Shown here in pieces: positions 6,278-12,963 of a stretch of 16,582 bases of DNA (positions within the stretch are counted from its first letter, which is position 1; every line of letters starts with the position of its first letter). The stretch covers positions 1 to 16,582 of the forward strand of contig DATJSU010000003.1 of assembly GCA_035503915.1 (NCBI GenBank). Direction: 5' to 3'. This DNA is from DATJMJ01 sp035503915. Lineage in GTDB: Bacteria; Actinomycetota; Acidimicrobiia; Acidimicrobiales; Palsa-688. The position numbers were made by a program, and so were the translations under genes. Under the pieces are notes generated by a model, which was given only the letters and a program-made list of their open reading frames with translations, had not been told where the DNA came from and did no database searches.

Positions 6278-6627
6278 CGCGTGGTTCACCTCGCTCCTCT
6301 GGCCCCGGCTTTCGGGGCCTCTACTTACAGGGGCGAAGGTGGCGATGTCGCGTCGTAGCTGGTCAGGGCCACTGGTTACAGGCGTGTTGCCAGGCTTGGT
6401 CACCGAAGGGGAGCCCACGAGCCTCTCGGGCGCCGTCCTGGCGAGTTGCCGCTGCCGCCCCCGGAAGCTCCGCCCGTCCTGGGCTCCGCCGGGGTTGGCT
6501 TCGGGGCCAGCGGTGACGACTTGGCCGCGAGGCGTCCACATCACGTGACGCGTTGGTTGCGGGAGCGTCGCCACCGCGGCCGCCCACCCGCTCGGGAGGG
6601 CGGCGAAATATCGCCAGCTCCGCCCCC
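6278..6627. other. Divergent intergenic region, no clear gene
   Basis: This lies between the minus-strand integrase operon and the plus-strand relaxase side. Open frames are present on both strands but are GC-rich low-complexity sequence without recognisable motifs. A small inverted repeat GGCGA-AATA-TCGCC occurs at 6602-6615, and a 12-bp palindrome GTGTGAGCACAC just to the right at 6632-6643; either could be an operator. No -10/-35 pair stands out. Confidence 0.4.
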
Positions 6628-7107
6628 ATGGGTGTGAGCACACTTTCAACCACCCAAGAGGGCCGAGCGGTCGGCGCCAAGCGCGTGCCGGGCTCGACCG
6701 CTACCCAACCGCTTCCGCCACCACGCCCGGCGCGGCCCGTACCCGAGCCAGACCGCTCGACCGCCACCCTCCACAAGGTCCGCTCGGCCCGTCCACCCAC
6801 CCGCCGTTCCTCCGTTCCTTCGCCCACCCCCACCACCACCACCACCTCCTCCGCCTCACTCCACGCCTTCCCTCACCACCACTGCTCCACCCACCCCGTC
6901 ACCTCACCCCACGCCTTCCCTCACCACCACTGCTCCACCCACCCCCTCGACAGCCACCCCCTCCACGACGTCCAACCTCTCCACGACGTCCAACCTCTCC
7001 ACGACCAACCTCTCCTCGAACCTCTCCTCCACCCCCAATTTCCCCGAGACACCTCTGCACTCCCAGAGTGCCGCCCGGCAGCGCACGCGGAGGTGACCTC
7101 CCGATGA
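6628..7107 (+). CDS. Possible Pro/Thr/His-rich repeat protein before the relaxase
   Basis: A candidate ORF of 159 aa from ATG 6628 (open upstream to a TTG at 6553). Its TGA overlaps the relaxase ATG as ATGA. The first half is Pro/Arg/Thr-rich. The second half holds two copies of a 16-residue unit containing FPHHHCSTHP and then PLHDVQ repeats (6, 6, 5 and about 4 residues). All DNA repeat periods here (48, 18, 15 and 12 bp) are multiples of three, and most third positions are C, as expected for coding sequence in this genome. Against it: no good ribosome site, no known family, and the same DNA could be an oriT or iteron array. If real, it may be a metal-binding or structural partner of the relaxase. 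Confidence 0.35.
   Translation: MGVSTLSTTQEGRAVGAKRVPGSTATQPLPPPRPARPVPEPDRSTATLHKVRSARPPTRRSSVPSPTPTTTTTSSASLHAFPHHHCSTHPVTSPHAFPHHHCSTHPLDSHPLHDVQPLHDVQPLHDQPLLEPLLHPQFPRDTSALPECRPAAHAEVTSR
6854..6949 (+). repeat. Tandem 48-bp repeat (two copies)
   Basis: Two adjacent copies (6854-6901 and 6902-6949) that differ at only a few positions, with a plus strand almost free of G. They sit about 150 bp before the relaxase start. They may be coding repeats (16 codons) or part of the transfer origin. Confidence 0.8.
6961..7023 (+). repeat. Shrinking 18-bp tandem repeat
   Basis: CTCCACGACGTCCAACCT occurs at 6961-6978 and 6979-6996, then a 15-nt version (6997-7011) and a 12-nt version (7012-7023). 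Each shortening removes three bases. The strand is strongly pyrimidine-biased. The array ends 80 bp before the relaxase start codon. Confidence 0.8.
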
Positions 7108-9824
7108 TGGGCCTGGCGAAGATGGACCCGCAGGGTTGGCGGTACTACGCCGAGGAGATCGGCCTCGGGAGAGAGGACTACTTCGCCGGCCACGGCGAGG
7201 AGCAAGGGCGCTGGGCGGGCCGGGGTGCCGAGGCCCTCGGGCTCGTGGGCACGGTCAGCCCGGACCAAATGGAGAGGCTGTTCGGCCACGGCCGTCACCC
7301 GGTTGCGGACAAGGCGCTCGGCCGGCGGTTCGCCAACGAGAGGCAGGGCGGGGCAGAAGGGGTGGCGGGTTACGCGCTTTCGTTCTCTCCCCCCAAGAGC
7401 ATCTCGCTGCTGTGGGCGCTGGCGGACGGGAGCGTCTCGGACGAGGTGCGGGCGGCTCACGACGCCGCCGTCGCAGAGGCCCTCGAGTTCCTCCAGGACC
7501 ACGCCGCCTTCACCCGGAGAGGCAAAGGCGGGGCCGTCCAAGCTGCCACCGACGGCTACCTGGCCGCCGCCTTCGTCCACCGCACCTCACGCGCTCTCGA
7601 CCCGCAGCTCCATACGCATGTCCTGGTGTCCGCCAAAGTGCGCGCAAGTGCGGACGGCCACTGGCTCTCGCTCGACGGCCGGGAGCTGTTCGAAGTGCAG
7701 AAGGCCGCCGGCCTGTTATACAAAGCCGGGCTTCGTGCCGAGCTGACACGTCGCCTCGGGGTGGCCTGGACCGGCGTCGATCGCGGCGGGGCCGCCGAGG
7801 TGGCCTGTGTGCCGGCTGGGCTCATCGAGCGCTTCTCTCGCCGCCGTGCCGAGGTCGAAGCCGCCGCCGCTCAGCTCGTGTCCCAAAAAGAGACAGCGCT
7901 CGGCCGCTCCCTCGGTGCAACCGAGCGCGCGGCCGCTTACCAACTGGCCGCCTACCAGTCGCGGGCGCCAAAGGTCACTGGTGGGGAGACGACCGGGGAG
8001 CTGCGTGCCCGCTGGCGCCGGGAAGCCAGTGACGCGGGCTACGCCCCAGAGCGGTGGCTCCCATGGGCGTTGGACCCGTCCAGGCCTGACGGCCCGCCGC
8101 GTTACGGGCGAGCCGCCCCGCCCCCCAGCTCAACTGCCGGCTTTGTCGCCGAGGTCCTCGAAACACTGGAAGCTCGCCAGTCCACCTGGGGCAGGGCCGA
8201 CGCGGTCGAGGTCCTGGCTGTGAGGGCTGCCCCGCTCTTGCGGAGCGCCCAAGCCGTCCGCCGGACGGTCGACGCGGCTAGTGACGAGCTGCTGGCCGAC
8301 TCCCAGGTGGTCCGCCTCGGCGCGGAGGCCGACGTTGCCGTGCCCACGGCGCGCAATGGGGCGGTCCGCTACACCACCGAGCGGCTGCTACGAGCCGAAC
8401 AAGCCGTCCTGGGAGCCGCCGAGGCCGGTCGAGGTGCCGGCGTCTCGGTCGTAGACAGCACGGCAGTGGAGGCAGCCATCGCCCGGAGCGGCCTCGGCGA
8501 CGACCAGGCCGAAGCCGTACGGCGGCTCTGCCAGGGCGGCGAGCGCATCTCGGTCATGGTCGGCCCCGCCGGGTCGGGCAAGTCCAAGAGCCTCAGCGCC
8601 GCCGGGGCCGCCTGGGAGTCGGCACGTGTCCCCGTCCGAGGACTGGCCCCCTCCGCTGTTGCCGCCGGGGTGCTCGCCGAGCAAGCCGGCATCGCTTCCG
8701 AGACGCTGGCCAAGTTCCTCCTCGACGCCTCCTTGGGGCGCGGCTGGCCTCGCCCAGGAGAGGTCATGGTCTGTGACGAGGCCTCCATGGTGCCGACCAG
8801 GGACCTGGCGCTCCTGGTGGCCCTGGTCGAACAGGCTAAAGCCAAGCTCGTCTTGGTAGGGGACCATCTCCAGCTGGGCGCGGTGGGGGCCGGCGGGCTG
8901 TTCCGCCTCTTGGTCGCCGACGCCAAGACAGCCGAGCTCGGCACGGTCAGGCGCTTTTCCGACCGCTGGGAGGCAGGGGCCAGCCTTCGCCTGCGCGACC
9001 GGGACGCCACCGTCCTCGACGAGTACCTAGAGCACGGCCGCGTCGTCGGGGGCGGCCGGGCTGAGGCGATGGAGGCCGCCCATCGGGCGTGGCTGGGCGC
9101 ACGAGCCGAGGGGCGTTCTGTTGTGGTGATGGCCCCCGACCACGCCACGGTCGACCAGCTCGCCCTGCGGGCCAGGGCTACGCGCGTGGTTGCCGGGGAG
9201 GTGGAAGAAGCCGCGGTTGCCGCCGGCAGTCAGCTCGTCGGTATGGGCGACGAAGTGGTGACCACGATGAACGATCGTCGCCTTGTCACATCGTCTGGCG
9301 CCTGGGTGCGCAACGGCGACCGCTGGCAGGTCCTTACCCGCCGGCCCGACGACTCGTTATTGCTTTCCTCCCTCGACGGTCGGGGAAAGGTGAGCGTCCC
9401 TGGCCGTTACGTGAAGGACAGCGTGGCCCTGGCTTATGCCGTCACTGTCCACAAGGGCCAGGGCCTCACGACGGACCGGGCAATACTCCTGGTCGACGGC
9501 GCCACGACGGCCGAGCACCTTTACGTAGGTATGACCAGGGGCCGGGAGCACAACTTGGCCTGTGCGGTGTGCGAGCCATTTGACGACGGCCACCGACACT
9601 ACCCAGCGCCCAACGCCCGAGAGGTGCTCGCGACCGCGTTACGACGCACCGGCACCGAGGTCAGCGCCACCGAGGCTGCCTTGGCTGAGGGTGGTCACGA
9701 GCAACCCGAGGTTGTCGAAATCCTGGCTGCGGCGCTGCGCCGACGACAACCCGCGGCATATCGCCCACACCTCGCGGCCGGGTCCTCTGCGGACGTGTCC
9801 GTCGACTATGGCCCAGAGCTCTAG
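7104..9824 (+). CDS. MobF (TrwC/TraI-type) relaxase-helicase
   Basis: A 906-aa conjugative relaxase fused to a helicase. The N-terminal TrwC domain has a tyrosine pair WRYY (Tyr14/Tyr15), SFSPPKSISLLWA, and the three-histidine metal site in HRTSRALDPQLHTHV (His159, His170, His172). The helicase part has Walker A GPAGSGKS (487-494), Walker B VCDEAS (about 556-561), a GDHLQLGAVGAGG motif, and the late UvrD-like motifs VTVHKGQGLTTDRA and YVGMTRGRE. It would nick oriT, attach to the strand and unwind it for transfer. I chose ATG 7104 because GGAGG lies 10 nt upstream; upstream GTG codons lack this. No coupling ATPase or type IV secretion gene is visible, so element 2 would be mobilisable with help. 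The length is in the normal range and the frame is intact. Confidence 0.94.
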   Translation: MMGLAKMDPQGWRYYAEEIGLGREDYFAGHGEEQGRWAGRGAEALGLVGTVSPDQMERLFGHGRHPVADKALGRRFANERQGGAEGVAGYALSFSPPKSISLLWALADGSVSDEVRAAHDAAVAEALEFLQDHAAFTRRGKGGAVQAATDGYLAAAFVHRTSRALDPQLHTHVLVSAKVRASADGHWLSLDGRELFEVQKAAGLLYKAGLRAELTRRLGVAWTGVDRGGAAEVACVPAGLIERFSRRRAEVEAAAAQLVSQKETALGRSLGATERAAAYQLAAYQSRAPKVTGGETTGELRARWRREASDAGYAPERWLPWALDPSRPDGPPRYGRAAPPPSSTAGFVAEVLETLEARQSTWGRADAVEVLAVRAAPLLRSAQAVRRTVDAASDELLADSQVVRLGAEADVAVPTARNGAVRYTTERLLRAEQAVLGAAEAGRGAGVSVVDSTAVEAAIARSGLGDDQAEAVRRLCQGGERISVMVGPAGSGKSKSLSAAGAAWESARVPVRGLAPSAVAAGVLAEQAGIASETLAKFLLDASLGRGWPRPGEVMVCDEASMVPTRDLALLVALVEQAKAKLVLVGDHLQLGAVGAGGLFRLLVADAKTAELGTVRRFSDRWEAGASLRLRDRDATVLDEYLEHGRVVGGGRAEAMEAAHRAWLGARAEGRSVVVMAPDHATVDQLALRARATRVVAGEVEEAAVAAGSQLVGMGDEVVTTMNDRRLVTSSGAWVRNGDRWQVLTRRPDDSLLLSSLDGRGKVSVPGRYVKDSVALAYAVTVHKGQGLTTDRAILLVDGATTAEHLYVGMTRGREHNLACAVCEPFDDGHRHYPAPNAREVLATALRRTGTEVSATEAALAEGGHEQPEVVEILAAALRRRQPAAYRPHLAAGSSADVSVDYGPEL

Positions 9825-9877
9825 GGACACATTCTGGGGCTCGAGGCGGCCGCAGCCGGGTTCGAGAAGTGGGATAA

Positions 9878-10628
9878 CGAAATGAGGGCGTCGCCCGCCA
9901 GGAGATATTCGGAGAGTGGCTCAAGAAGCGTTTTCCCACCGATCTTGTCCAGGTCACACGGCGCGGGCAGAGCGGCGCCGACGTGCGCCAGACTGTTCGC
10001 AGCCCCGCCAACCTCCCCCTCGGGATGATCCTGTGGGAGGTGAAGTGGACCGCGGCCTGGAGCAACGACTGGCTGGACAAGCTTCGGGCCGACCAGCAAA
10101 GGGACGGTGCTCAGATCGGGGTTATCGCTTCGGCAGCGTTGCCCAGGGGCGCAGACCCAGTGAGCCGGATGGAGGGGGTGTGGGTTTGTGACCTCCACCA
10201 CACCTTTGCCACTCTCGGTCGCCCTGCGGGAGATCCTCATCCAGGTCGCCGCGTATGAGGCTGCGAATGCGAGCCGTGGCGACGTAGCGGCCAAAGTCTT
10301 CGACTACATCGCGACGGGAGGCTTCGCGCAACGCATCTCGTCCATGATCGAGGTGATCGTCGAACAGCGGAGCGATTCGGCCAAGGGCCAGCGGGCCATG
10401 CAGCAGTTCTGGAGGGCCGAGGACACGAGGTTGAGGAGCTTAGAGGCCGAGCTGGCTTCTATGGTGGGGGACCTGCTGGGCCTCGGGGCTACGCTCCCCG
10501 AGAAGGCCCGCTTCGACCACGTCGCCGCGCCAGCCGAGGTACCCGCGACTGGCGTGGTGCTCACGCCGAGCCGCAGGATCGCCCTGCAACGTGTCCCACC
10601 GCAGGGACAAGTGAAGCCCAGCGCGTAG
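9878..10628 (+). pseudogene. DUF2130 gene remnant, N-terminally truncated and frameshifted
   Basis: Two overlapping frames together spell the C-terminal half of a DUF2130 protein. The first frame (open from 9878, after a TAA) gives ARQEIFGEWLKKRFPTDLVQ, then SGADVRQTV, MILWEVKWTAAWSNDWLDKL and GVWVCDL. The second frame, to the TAG at 10628, gives LPLSVALREILIQVAAYEAA, then FDYIATGGFAQRISSMIEVI and an Arg/Glu-rich helix. The switch falls at the TTT in 10205-10207, where one extra T accounts for the shift. The usual long N-terminal coiled coil of the family is missing. DUF2130 proteins have a nuclease-like core, but their role is unclear. It is most simply a decayed gene; a sequencing error could explain the frameshift but not the missing N-terminus. 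Confidence 0.75.
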
Positions 10629-10720
10629 CGAGCCGTAATTCGTCGCGGAAATGGTGGGGACCCTTGGGACGAGCAGCCTCAAGGGACCCCCCGTCTTCAA
10701 AGCCGCCCCATCGCCAGCGG

Positions 10721-10726
10721 TACCCT
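10721..10726 (+). promoter_or_regulatory. -10 box of the DUF433/DUF5615 pair
   Basis: TACCCT lies exactly 6 nt before the GTG start at 10733, the spacing expected for a leaderless transcript. The six bases between are AGGAGG, which directly abut the GTG and are too close to serve as its ribosome site. Confidence 0.45.
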
Positions 10727-10732
10727 AGGAGG

Positions 10733-10966
10733 GTGACCTTTACGCGCATCACCGTCGACCCTGCCGTCATGGGTGGGATGCCTTGCATCCGAGGGCTTCG
10801 TGTCTCTGTGGCCACGGTGGTGTCCATGGTTGCCGACGGGATGACTGCCGACGAGATCATCGCTGACCTTCCGTACCTCGAGCGCGAGGACGTTGCTGAG
10901 GCCCTGCGGTTTGCGGCTGAGGCAGTTCGCGAACGGGAGCTGCCGCTGCTGCCAAGCCCGGCGTGA
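10733..10966 (+). CDS. DUF433 protein (probable antitoxin)
   Basis: A 77-aa protein of the DUF433 family. It has ITVDPAVMGGMPCIRGLRVS, VATVVSMVADGMTADEII, then DLPYLEREDVAEALRFAAE, which is the family pattern 'i..dp.v.gG.P.i.GtRi.v..v...l..G.s.eei...yP.l...dv..al.ya'. The fold contains a winged-helix-like DNA-binding domain. The GTG at 10733 is chosen by homology; a -10 box 6 nt upstream suggests leaderless translation. It overlaps the downstream DUF5615 gene by 4 nt (GTGA), and the two families commonly occur together as a type II toxin-antitoxin-like operon. It could stabilise the element. Confidence 0.88.
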   Translation: MTFTRITVDPAVMGGMPCIRGLRVSVATVVSMVADGMTADEIIADLPYLEREDVAEALRFAAEAVRERELPLLPSPA

Positions 10967-11331
10967 AGTTCCTCGTCGACATCAACCTCTCCCCCCGTCT
11001 GGCCGACCAGCTCGGCGCCCTCGGCCACGATGTTGTGCACGCCTGGTCCCTCGACCTCGGATCGGCGCCGGACACAGTGCTACTTGAACGGGCTCGCGCC
11101 GAAGACAGAGTGCTGGTGTCGGCGGACTCGGACTTTGGGACGATCCTCGCTGCGACACGGGCAGCCACGCCGTCGGTGCTCTACCTGCGGGGAGTGACGG
11201 GCCGACGCGTCGAGGACCTCGTCGCCCGCATAACAACCGCCCTGCCGGCCGTCGAGAAGGCGCTCAACGCTGGGAGCCTCGTCGTGGTCGAGCCCGCCAC
11301 CGTTCGCATCCGGTCGCTACCGATCCTCTGA
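10963..11331 (+). CDS. DUF5615 PIN-like protein (probable toxin)
   Basis: A 122-aa PIN-like protein. The N-terminus MKFLVDINLSPRLADQLGAL, then GHDVVHAW, VLVSADSDFG (Asp55, Asp57) and SVLYLRGV is the standard DUF5615 layout, with Asp6 and the DSDF acidic pair as candidate metal ligands for RNA cleavage. It starts with a GTG overlapping the DUF433 stop codon, so the two are translationally coupled. The frame is complete. Toxicity has been shown for few members of the family, so the toxin label is inference from the PIN fold and the pairing. Confidence 0.88.
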   Translation: MKFLVDINLSPRLADQLGALGHDVVHAWSLDLGSAPDTVLLERARAEDRVLVSADSDFGTILAATRAATPSVLYLRGVTGRRVEDLVARITTALPAVEKALNAGSLVVVEPATVRIRSLPIL

Positions 11332-11349
11332 CGAAGCAGCACGGCCTTT

Positions 11350-11369
11350 TGGTCACAACGTGGTCACAA
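11350..11369 (+). repeat. Direct repeat TGGTCACAA, 11-bp period
   Basis: Two exact copies of TGGTCACAA (11350-11358, 11361-11369), one helical turn apart, just after the DUF5615 gene. Such closely spaced direct repeats are typical of protein-binding arm sites. They lie about 120 bp before a tRNA-3'-end-like sequence. Confidence 0.5.
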
Positions 11370-11484
11370 ACTCCCCACCACGGAGCCACATGGGGCGGCA
11401 CGGGCTGCCCGATCAAAAGGGTAAACACCCTGTTCAAGGCTTATGTACCAGCACCAGCCGGACGGGCCACCATGGCCAGGGTGA

Positions 11485-11514
11485 GAGTTCGAGTCTCCCC
11501 CCCGAGCCAGGTAG
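11485..11514 (+). other. tRNA 3'-end-like remnant, possible old att site
   Basis: GAGAGTTCGAGTCTCCC looks like a T-arm (four of five stem pairs) and is followed by CCCGAGC-CA, like an acceptor 3' strand. No matching 5' half (GCTCGGG) is found within 100 bases upstream, so it is not a complete tRNA. A displaced 3' fragment left by integration of an older element would explain it, together with the repeats just upstream. Confidence 0.35.
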
Positions 11515-11534
11515 GAAGGACGGGGGTTCCAAAC

Positions 11535-11563
11535 TAGACGGCCCAGCGTCCTGTCTCTATCCT
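11535..11563 (+). promoter_or_regulatory. Promoter before the secreted-protein gene
   Basis: TAGACG (11535-11540) and TATCCT (11558-11563) are 17 bp apart. Seven bases after the -10 box is an ATG (11571), so a leaderless transcript could begin there. Confidence 0.45.
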
Positions 11564-11570
11564 GATGTGC

Positions 11571-11639
11571 ATGGCCGGGATTGCCAGACTCGTGTCGATG
11601 ACGTTCCTGGTCACAGGGCGCGAACGGGCATCACGGTGA
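11571..11639 (+). CDS. Possible 22-aa leader ORF
   Basis: ATG 11571 follows a -10 box by 7 nt and opens a 22-codon frame (MAGIARLVSMTFLVTGRERA, then SR) whose TGA overlaps the next gene's GTG start (GTGA). This could be a leaderless leader peptide that delivers ribosomes to the secreted-protein gene, which lacks a good ribosome site. Alternatively, a single-base frameshift could have split the signal peptide gene. The coding evidence is positional only. Confidence 0.3.
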   Translation: MAGIARLVSMTFLVTGRERASR

Positions 11640-12556
11640 CTTCGGCGCGGTGCCTCTTAGTGGCGGCCTCGTTGGCTGGCACCCTAGCCACAGCCGGGGC
11701 GGCGGCAAGTGCAGGCGAGCTCCCTTATGTCTTGACAAACATCGGCATAAGCACGAGCAAGATGGCCGTTCGTCCCGCCGACATCGGAGTGAGCGCCGAC
11801 GGTAACGGCTACCTGAGCCACCTCCACTGGACTAAGTGGGGTGCACTGACAGCCCAGGCCTCAGGTTTGCAGGACGACAGGACGTGCTGGGGACCGTGTT
11901 GGAAGTGGGTCGAGCGTCCCGTCAACGTGGATCTGACCGCACCCATTGAGGCCGACCACCGCTTGCTGTTCAGCAGAATGCGTGTCTGGGGTCCAGGGAC
12001 GAAGCCCGAGGTCTTCACGATGGCGGAGCCGCAGTGGTGGGCACCGACCACGACGATGCCGTCGCCCACCCCTACGCTGGCTGGCGCTTGGTGGTACGTG
12101 GGGCACTCCGCCGGCGGGAGGGCAGTCGACGTGGTACGCCTCGATCTGATCGACTTTCCAGCCGGTACGCTCCATGGCACCTGGACGGAGACCGTAGCCC
12201 CTAAGTACCAAAGTGTCGCTCTCAACGGGACGGAGTGCCTTGGCTGCGGTGGACCCGCAGGCACCTACTGGAACTCATTCTCGGTGACCGGCTCGGGCAC
12301 CACAAAGTCGTTCTCGCTCATGGTGGAGGACAACTCGCAAATGGAGTTCTCCGGGGGCCTGGGCACCCTCCCGTCTGGTGCGTCCAAATGGTACGGCTGC
12401 ACGCCGGCAGGCGGCGCAATCATGCCGGGGGGTTACACCACTGGCGACGCCGCTGACTTGTTCCTGGTAGACGGCTCCAGTCTCATAGTTTTCTACCGGC
12501 CTGCCGCGTACTCCGGCCAGACCGTCGGGGTTGGACGCCCTATCACCTGCTACTGA
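11636..12556 (+). CDS. Secreted protein of unknown function
   Basis: A 306-aa protein with a Sec signal peptide: a short n-region with Arg5, hydrophobic CLLVAASLAGTLATAG, and likely cleavage after ASA (residue 26). The mature N-terminal half holds LHWTKWGALTAQASG, the cysteine pair CWGPC, PVNVDLTAPI and LFSRMRVWGPG, which recalls a beta-rich domain common in secreted actinobacterial proteins (W..W...A.G......C.P.C...v.V.Ls). The second half has Cys pairs CLGC and WYGC and ends PITCY. The mature protein has no membrane anchor. The in-frame sequence upstream of GTG 11636 is low-complexity, and the GTG is where the signal peptide begins. Activity and substrate are unknown. It is the last gene of element 2 and reads toward the att site. 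Confidence 0.7.
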   Translation: MTSARCLLVAASLAGTLATAGAAASAGELPYVLTNIGISTSKMAVRPADIGVSADGNGYLSHLHWTKWGALTAQASGLQDDRTCWGPCWKWVERPVNVDLTAPIEADHRLLFSRMRVWGPGTKPEVFTMAEPQWWAPTTTMPSPTPTLAGAWWYVGHSAGGRAVDVVRLDLIDFPAGTLHGTWTETVAPKYQSVALNGTECLGCGGPAGTYWNSFSVTGSGTTKSFSLMVEDNSQMEFSGGLGTLPSGASKWYGCTPAGGAIMPGGYTTGDAADLFLVDGSSLIVFYRPAAYSGQTVGVGRPITCY

Positions 12557-12963
12557 AGGATGGACTAACGAAGTACAGGTAACGCAAGTGAAGGCCTCAT
12601 GGGAGCTCCTGAAGGCCGCACCCGAGGCCAGCTCGCAGCACACGCTCCTAGTGGTCGACTGCTGAGATGGCGAGCGAGCTGACCCTGAGGGTCCGCAACG
12701 GGGCAGCTTCTGGCCGGAGAGCGATCGGGAGTGGTGCCCTGGCTGTAGAGCCAGCCGTCGGCTGAATCATGCGGCACGGTAAAGCTTCGACCAGCCACTT
12801 TCGACTACAACAGAGCGTGGACCTCGCGTGCGAGTCCCCCCTCCGACACAGCCGTTGACCAGGTTATTTGTGGTAGACCAGCGTTTTCGGTCGGCGGCCG
12901 AGATGCCTCCTAGTGGCATGTGTTAGTGGCTTGTTGAGCACCCTCTTCGGGCCAGACGGTCTG
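12557..12963. other. Intergenic region with the element 2/3 junction
   Basis: No convincing gene on either strand. It contains the att core at 12834-12847 with its element 2 arm, and a small hairpin ATGCC-TCCTAGT-GGCAT near 12903-12919 that could help end transcription of the Mrr-type gene on the minus strand. On the minus strand the frame running left from the core is open for 21 codons past VGGGT, to the TGA at 12767-12769. Confidence 0.6.
12815..12847 (+). other. attR of element 2 (arm plus core)
   Basis: GCGTGGACCT (12815-12824) lies 9 bp before the core GTCCCCCCTCCGAC (12834-12847). Its exact reverse complement AGGTCCACGC lies 7 bp after the core at 4384-4397. The pair marks the two ends of element 2. 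Confidence 0.78.

Noticed and set aside
6059..6649. 196-aa version of the small ORF before integrase 2
   Set aside because: The extra N-terminal part is low-complexity and the ATG at 6277 has a good ribosome site, so I used the shorter form.
6841..7030. CRISPR array
   Set aside because: The repeats are directly adjacent or shrinking, without unique spacers of regular length, and no cas genes are present.
7068..7104. Earlier GTG start for the relaxase
   Set aside because: It would place GGAGG inside the gene. ATG 7104 has that site at a suitable distance and puts the tyrosine pair at residues 14-15, as expected for MobF proteins.
10205..10207. Programmed ribosomal frameshift in the DUF2130 gene
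   Set aside because: A simple TTT is not a strong slippery site, no stimulatory structure is evident, and the gene is also truncated at its N-terminus. Decay or a base error is simpler.
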